Shown: positions 21,605 to 23,934 of the stretch, in pieces | Numbering within the stretch: position 1 is the stretch's first letter | Layout of the letters: each line of letters begins with the position of its first letter | Assembly: GCA_002431285.1 (NCBI GenBank) | Contig: DJEF01000024.1 | Span: 1 to 23,934 of the forward strand | From: Ruminococcaceae bacterium UBA5905 | GTDB taxonomy: Bacteria > Bacillota > Clostridia > Oscillospirales > Acutalibacteraceae | DNA: 23,934 bases | Reading direction: 5' to 3' | Program-made: the position numbers and the translations under genes | Notes under the pieces: model-generated | Seen by the model: the letters and a program-made list of their open reading frames with translations, nothing else | Database searches by the model: none | Told to the model about the DNA's origin: nothing

Positions 21605-22393
21605 ATGCGAATTGTTATCAAGGTCGGCACTTCCACGCTGGCGCACCGTACCGGGTTGTTGAATATCCGGCGGGTGGAGCGGCTGTGCGCCGTCATGAGC
21701 GATCTGAAAAACGCCGGACATCAGGTGGTGCTGGTTTCCTCCGGCGCCATTGGTATGGGGGTGGGCAAGCTGCATCTGCCCGGCCGCCCCGCCGATATGC
21801 CCACGAAACAGGCGGCGGCCGCCGTGGGACAATGTGAGCTGATGTATACCTACGACAAGCTGTTTGCCGAGCATAACCATACGGTGGCGCAGGTGCTGCT
21901 CACCGGCGAGGACGTCCACAGCGAGCAGCGCAGCCGCAATATGCGCAATACTCTGTCCCGGCTGCTGGAGCTGGATGCGCTGCCCATCATCAATGAGAAC
22001 GATACCGTCGTCACCGACGAGGTGGGGGTGGAAAACACCATCGGGGAGAACGACACCCTCTCCGCCATCGTGGCGGTGGCGGTGCACGCCGACCTGCTGG
22101 TGCTGCTCAGTGACATCGACGGTCTGTATGACGGCGATCCTCACGCCGATCCCACCGCCCGGCTGCTGCCGGTGGTGGAGGCCATCACTCCGGAGATCGA
22201 GGCCATGACCGGTGGCGCCGGCAGCAGCCTGGGCACCGGCGGCATGAGCACGAAGCTCCATGCCGCCCGGATTGTCACCGATGCCGGGATCCCCATGGTG
22301 ATCGCCAACGGTGAGACCCCCGATCTGCTGTACGATATCGTGGAGGGAAAGCCGGTGGGCACCCGGTTTCTGGCAAAGGAGATACAGGCATGA
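21605..22393 (+). CDS. proB: Glutamate 5-kinase, short form without PUA domain
   Basis: ProB phosphorylates glutamate to gamma-glutamyl phosphate, the first and normally proline-inhibited step of proline synthesis. The 262-residue protein is an amino acid kinase domain only: KVGTSTL (6-12), [11 protein letters not shown] (about 43-53), [12 protein letters not shown] (about 131-142), [13 protein letters not shown] (about 168-180) and GTGGMSTKL (about 212-220). E. coli ProB has 367 residues including a C-terminal PUA domain, which is absent here; many Firmicutes have the short form. The ATG at 21605 follows GAGAGGG. The stop overlaps the proA start as ATGA (22390-22393), so the labile product can be passed on by coupled enzymes. 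Confidence 0.95.
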   Translation: MRIVIKVGTSTLAHRTGLLNIRRVERLCAVMSDLKNAGHQVVLVSSGAIGMGVGKLHLPGRPADMPTKQAAAAVGQCELMYTYDKLFAEHNHTVAQVLLTGEDVHSEQRSRNMRNTLSRLLELDALPIINENDTVVTDEVGVENTIGENDTLSAIVAVAVHADLLVLLSDIDGLYDGDPHADPTARLLPVVEAITPEIEAMTGGAGSSLGTGGMSTKLHAARIVTDAGIPMVIANGETPDLLYDIVEGKPVGTRFLAKEIQA

Positions 22394-23637
22394 CAACACA
22401 GGAGATATTGCAGAAAGCCCATGAGGCTGCGGCGGAGCTGTCCGCTCTGACCACGGAGCGGAAGAATGCGGCGCTGACCGCCATGGCGGCGGCGCTGACG
22501 GCGCAGCAGGAGTCCATTCTGGCTGCCAACCGGCTGGATGTAGAGGATGCCCGGGGCAGTATTTCCCCGGTGATGCTGGATCGGCTGACCCTGACCGATG
22601 CCCGGCTGGCGGGTATGGCCGAGGGTATCCTGCAGGTGGTGCAGCTGCCCGACCCGGTGGGACGGGTGCTGGAGGAGACCGTCCACAAAAACGGTATGCG
22701 TATCCGCAAGGTGGCGGTGCCCATCGGGGTAATCGCGGTCATCTATGAGAGCCGTCCCAACGTCACCAGCGACGTGGCGGCGCTGACCTTGAAAAGCGGC
22801 AATGTCTGTGTGCTGCGGGGCGGCAAGGAGGCTTACCGCACGGCAGCCGCCATTGTGGCGGCGCTGCAGGATGCGCTGGAGGATACGGGGCTGCCCCGGG
22901 AGCTGGTACAGCTCATTGAGGACACTTCCCGCCGGAGCGCCACAGAGCTGATGCAGGCGAACGGGCTGGTGGATCTGCTCATTCCCCGGGGCGGGGCGGG
23001 GCTGATCCGCGCCTGCGTGGAGAACGCCACCGTGCCCTGCATCCAGACCGGTACCGGCATCTGCCACATTTATGTGGACAAGTCCGCCAACCTGGGGATG
23101 GCGCTGGAGATCATCGACAATGCCAAGATGAGCCGCCCCTCGGTGTGCAATGCGGCGGAGGTGTGTCTGGTGCATCGGGATATTGCGGCGGAGTTTTTGC
23201 CCCGGCTGTCCCGCCGTCTCACCGATCCCGGCCGGGAGCATCCCGCCACCCTGCGGCTGGACAGCCGCGCCGCCGCCCTGATCGACGGCGCTCCGGCGGG
23301 CGAGCGGGATTTTGACACGGAATTTCTGGATTATGTGCTGGCGGTGGGCGTGGTGGACGATGTGGAGGACGCCATTCGCCACATCGCCGCCCATTCCACC
23401 CACCACAGCGAGGCCATCGTCACCGAGGATGCGGCGGCCGCCGCCCGCTTTACGGCGGCGGTGGACAGCGCGGCGGTGTATGTGAATGCTTCCACCCGGT
23501 TCACCGACGGCGGCGAGTTTGGGCTGGGGTGCGAGATCGGCATTTCCACCCAGAAACTTCACGCCCGGGGCCCCATGGGGCTGCGGGAACTGACCACCTA
23601 TAAGTACATTATTCTGGGCAGCGGACAGGTACGCTGA
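22390..23637 (+). CDS. proA: Glutamate-5-semialdehyde dehydrogenase (gamma-glutamyl phosphate reductase)
   Basis: ProA reduces gamma-glutamyl phosphate to glutamate-5-semialdehyde with NADPH. The 415-residue protein has the usual length. Landmarks are [18 protein letters not shown] (111-128), VLRGGKEAY (141-149), the PRGGAGLI loop (199-206), and the catalytic Cys253 in [11 protein letters not shown]. The C-terminal [20 protein letters not shown], in two pieces, and [15 protein letters not shown] match family members. The ATG overlaps the proB stop by four bases. An AGGAGGG ribosome binding site for proC lies over the proA stop (23636-23643). Confidence 0.96.
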   Translation: MTTQEILQKAHEAAAELSALTTERKNAALTAMAAALTAQQESILAANRLDVEDARGSISPVMLDRLTLTDARLAGMAEGILQVVQLPDPVGRVLEETVHKNGMRIRKVAVPIGVIAVIYESRPNVTSDVAALTLKSGNVCVLRGGKEAYRTAAAIVAALQDALEDTGLPRELVQLIEDTSRRSATELMQANGLVDLLIPRGGAGLIRACVENATVPCIQTGTGICHIYVDKSANLGMALEIIDNAKMSRPSVCNAAEVCLVHRDIAAEFLPRLSRRLTDPGREHPATLRLDSRAAALIDGAPAGERDFDTEFLDYVLAVGVVDDVEDAIRHIAAHSTHHSEAIVTEDAAAAARFTAAVDSAAVYVNASTRFTDGGEFGLGCEIGISTQKLHARGPMGLRELTTYKYIILGSGQVR

Positions 23638-23650
23638 GGAGGGACGAACG

Positions 23651-23934
23651 ATGACCATTGGATTTATCGGCGCCGGCAATATGGGCGGCGCGCTGGCGGC
23701 GGCGGTTGCCAAAAGCGGCGAGAACCTGCTCATCGCCGACCGGGATGCCGCCAAGGCGGCAACGCTGGCGGAACAGCTGGGGGCGACGGCGGCGGATAAT
23801 GCCCGGGTCGCCCGGGAGAGCGACTATGTGTTCCTGGGGGTCAAGCCTCAGGTGCTGCCCGCTCTGCTGCTGGAATTGAAACCGGTGCTGGCGGAGCGCA
23901 AAAATCCGCCGGTGCTGGTGAGCATGGCGGCGGG
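23651..23934 (+). CDS. proC: Pyrroline-5-carboxylate reductase, 5' part only
   Basis: Ninety-four complete codons are visible before the window ends. The N-terminus MTIGFIGAGNMGGALA (1-16) is the dinucleotide-binding Rossmann start of ProC. It is followed by LIADRD at the end of the second strand, where NADP is selected, and YVFLGVKPQVL, a segment typical of the family. ProC reduces 1-pyrroline-5-carboxylate to proline, the last step after ProB and ProA. The ATG at 23651 has AGGAGGG eight bases upstream, 13 bases after the proA stop. The order proB-proA-proC gives the full pathway in one operon. The C-terminal dimer domain is outside the window. Confidence 0.93.
   Translation, partial: MTIGFIGAGNMGGALAAAVAKSGENLLIADRDAAKAATLAEQLGATAADNARVARESDYVFLGVKPQVLPALLLELKPVLAERKNPPVLVSMAA

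Noticed and set aside
22141..23754. Reverse-strand open frame of 537 codons opposite proB, proA and proC
   Set aside because: Spans three well-supported genes of one pathway on the other strand and has shadow-type composition.
1..23934. Mobile elements, CRISPR arrays, defence or phage systems
   Set aside because: No transposase, integrase, Cas, restriction or toxin-like protein and no regularly spaced repeats were seen. All genes fit one chromosomal style with consistent codon use.

Overview
The window looks like chromosomal DNA from a high-GC, endospore-forming member of the Clostridia, probably in the Oscillospirales/Ruminococcaceae range. The evidence is a SpoIIE sporulation phosphatase, a tryptophan T-box leader, YesN/YesM-type signalling, lipoprotein ABC receptors, and strong AGGAGG ribosome binding sites in GC-rich DNA. 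The assignment is inference; no marker gene fixes the genus. I see no rRNA, tRNA, CRISPR array, insertion sequence, phage gene or attachment site.

Layout. (1) 1-1227, minus strand: a sodium-pumping decarboxylase beta subunit (truncated by the left edge), with a consensus promoter, a leader resembling the yybP-ykoY manganese riboswitch, and a terminator sharing bases with the riboswitch P1 helix. (2) 1480-3049, plus: a lone bacterial sn-glycerol-1-phosphate dehydrogenase. (3) 3055-5468, minus: spoIIE with a Spo0A-type promoter. (4) 5569-7761, plus: a three-gene operon with overlapping stops and starts, encoding an alpha/beta hydrolase, a LemA protein and a TPM-domain protein with a glycine-rich tail. 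(5) 7900-11185, plus: a T-box leader with a probable UGG (Trp) specifier, a small ORF with two Trp codons, then a TrpXYZ-type ABC importer. (6) 11302-15719, plus: an mglBAC-type galactose/glucoside ABC importer followed by a small membrane protein with one InlB B-repeat. (7) 15709-21266, plus: an AraC-type response regulator, a Cache-containing histidine kinase, a sugar-binding lipoprotein without its own permease, and an aldo/keto reductase. (8) 21539-23934, plus: proB, proA and the start of proC.

How the parts may work together. The two importers are built alike: receptor lipoprotein first, a strong intercistronic hairpin after it, then the remaining components. The lipoprotein, kinase and regulator next to mgl look like a three-component sugar sensor that probably controls mgl transcription. 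The T-box would switch on the importer when tryptophanyl-tRNA is uncharged. The proBA(C) block makes proline from glutamate.

The least expected features are the manganese-type riboswitch in front of a sodium-pump subunit, the small Trp-containing ORF after the T-box terminator, altered sugar-pocket residues in the MglB homologue, and the InlB-repeat membrane protein at the end of the mgl operon.
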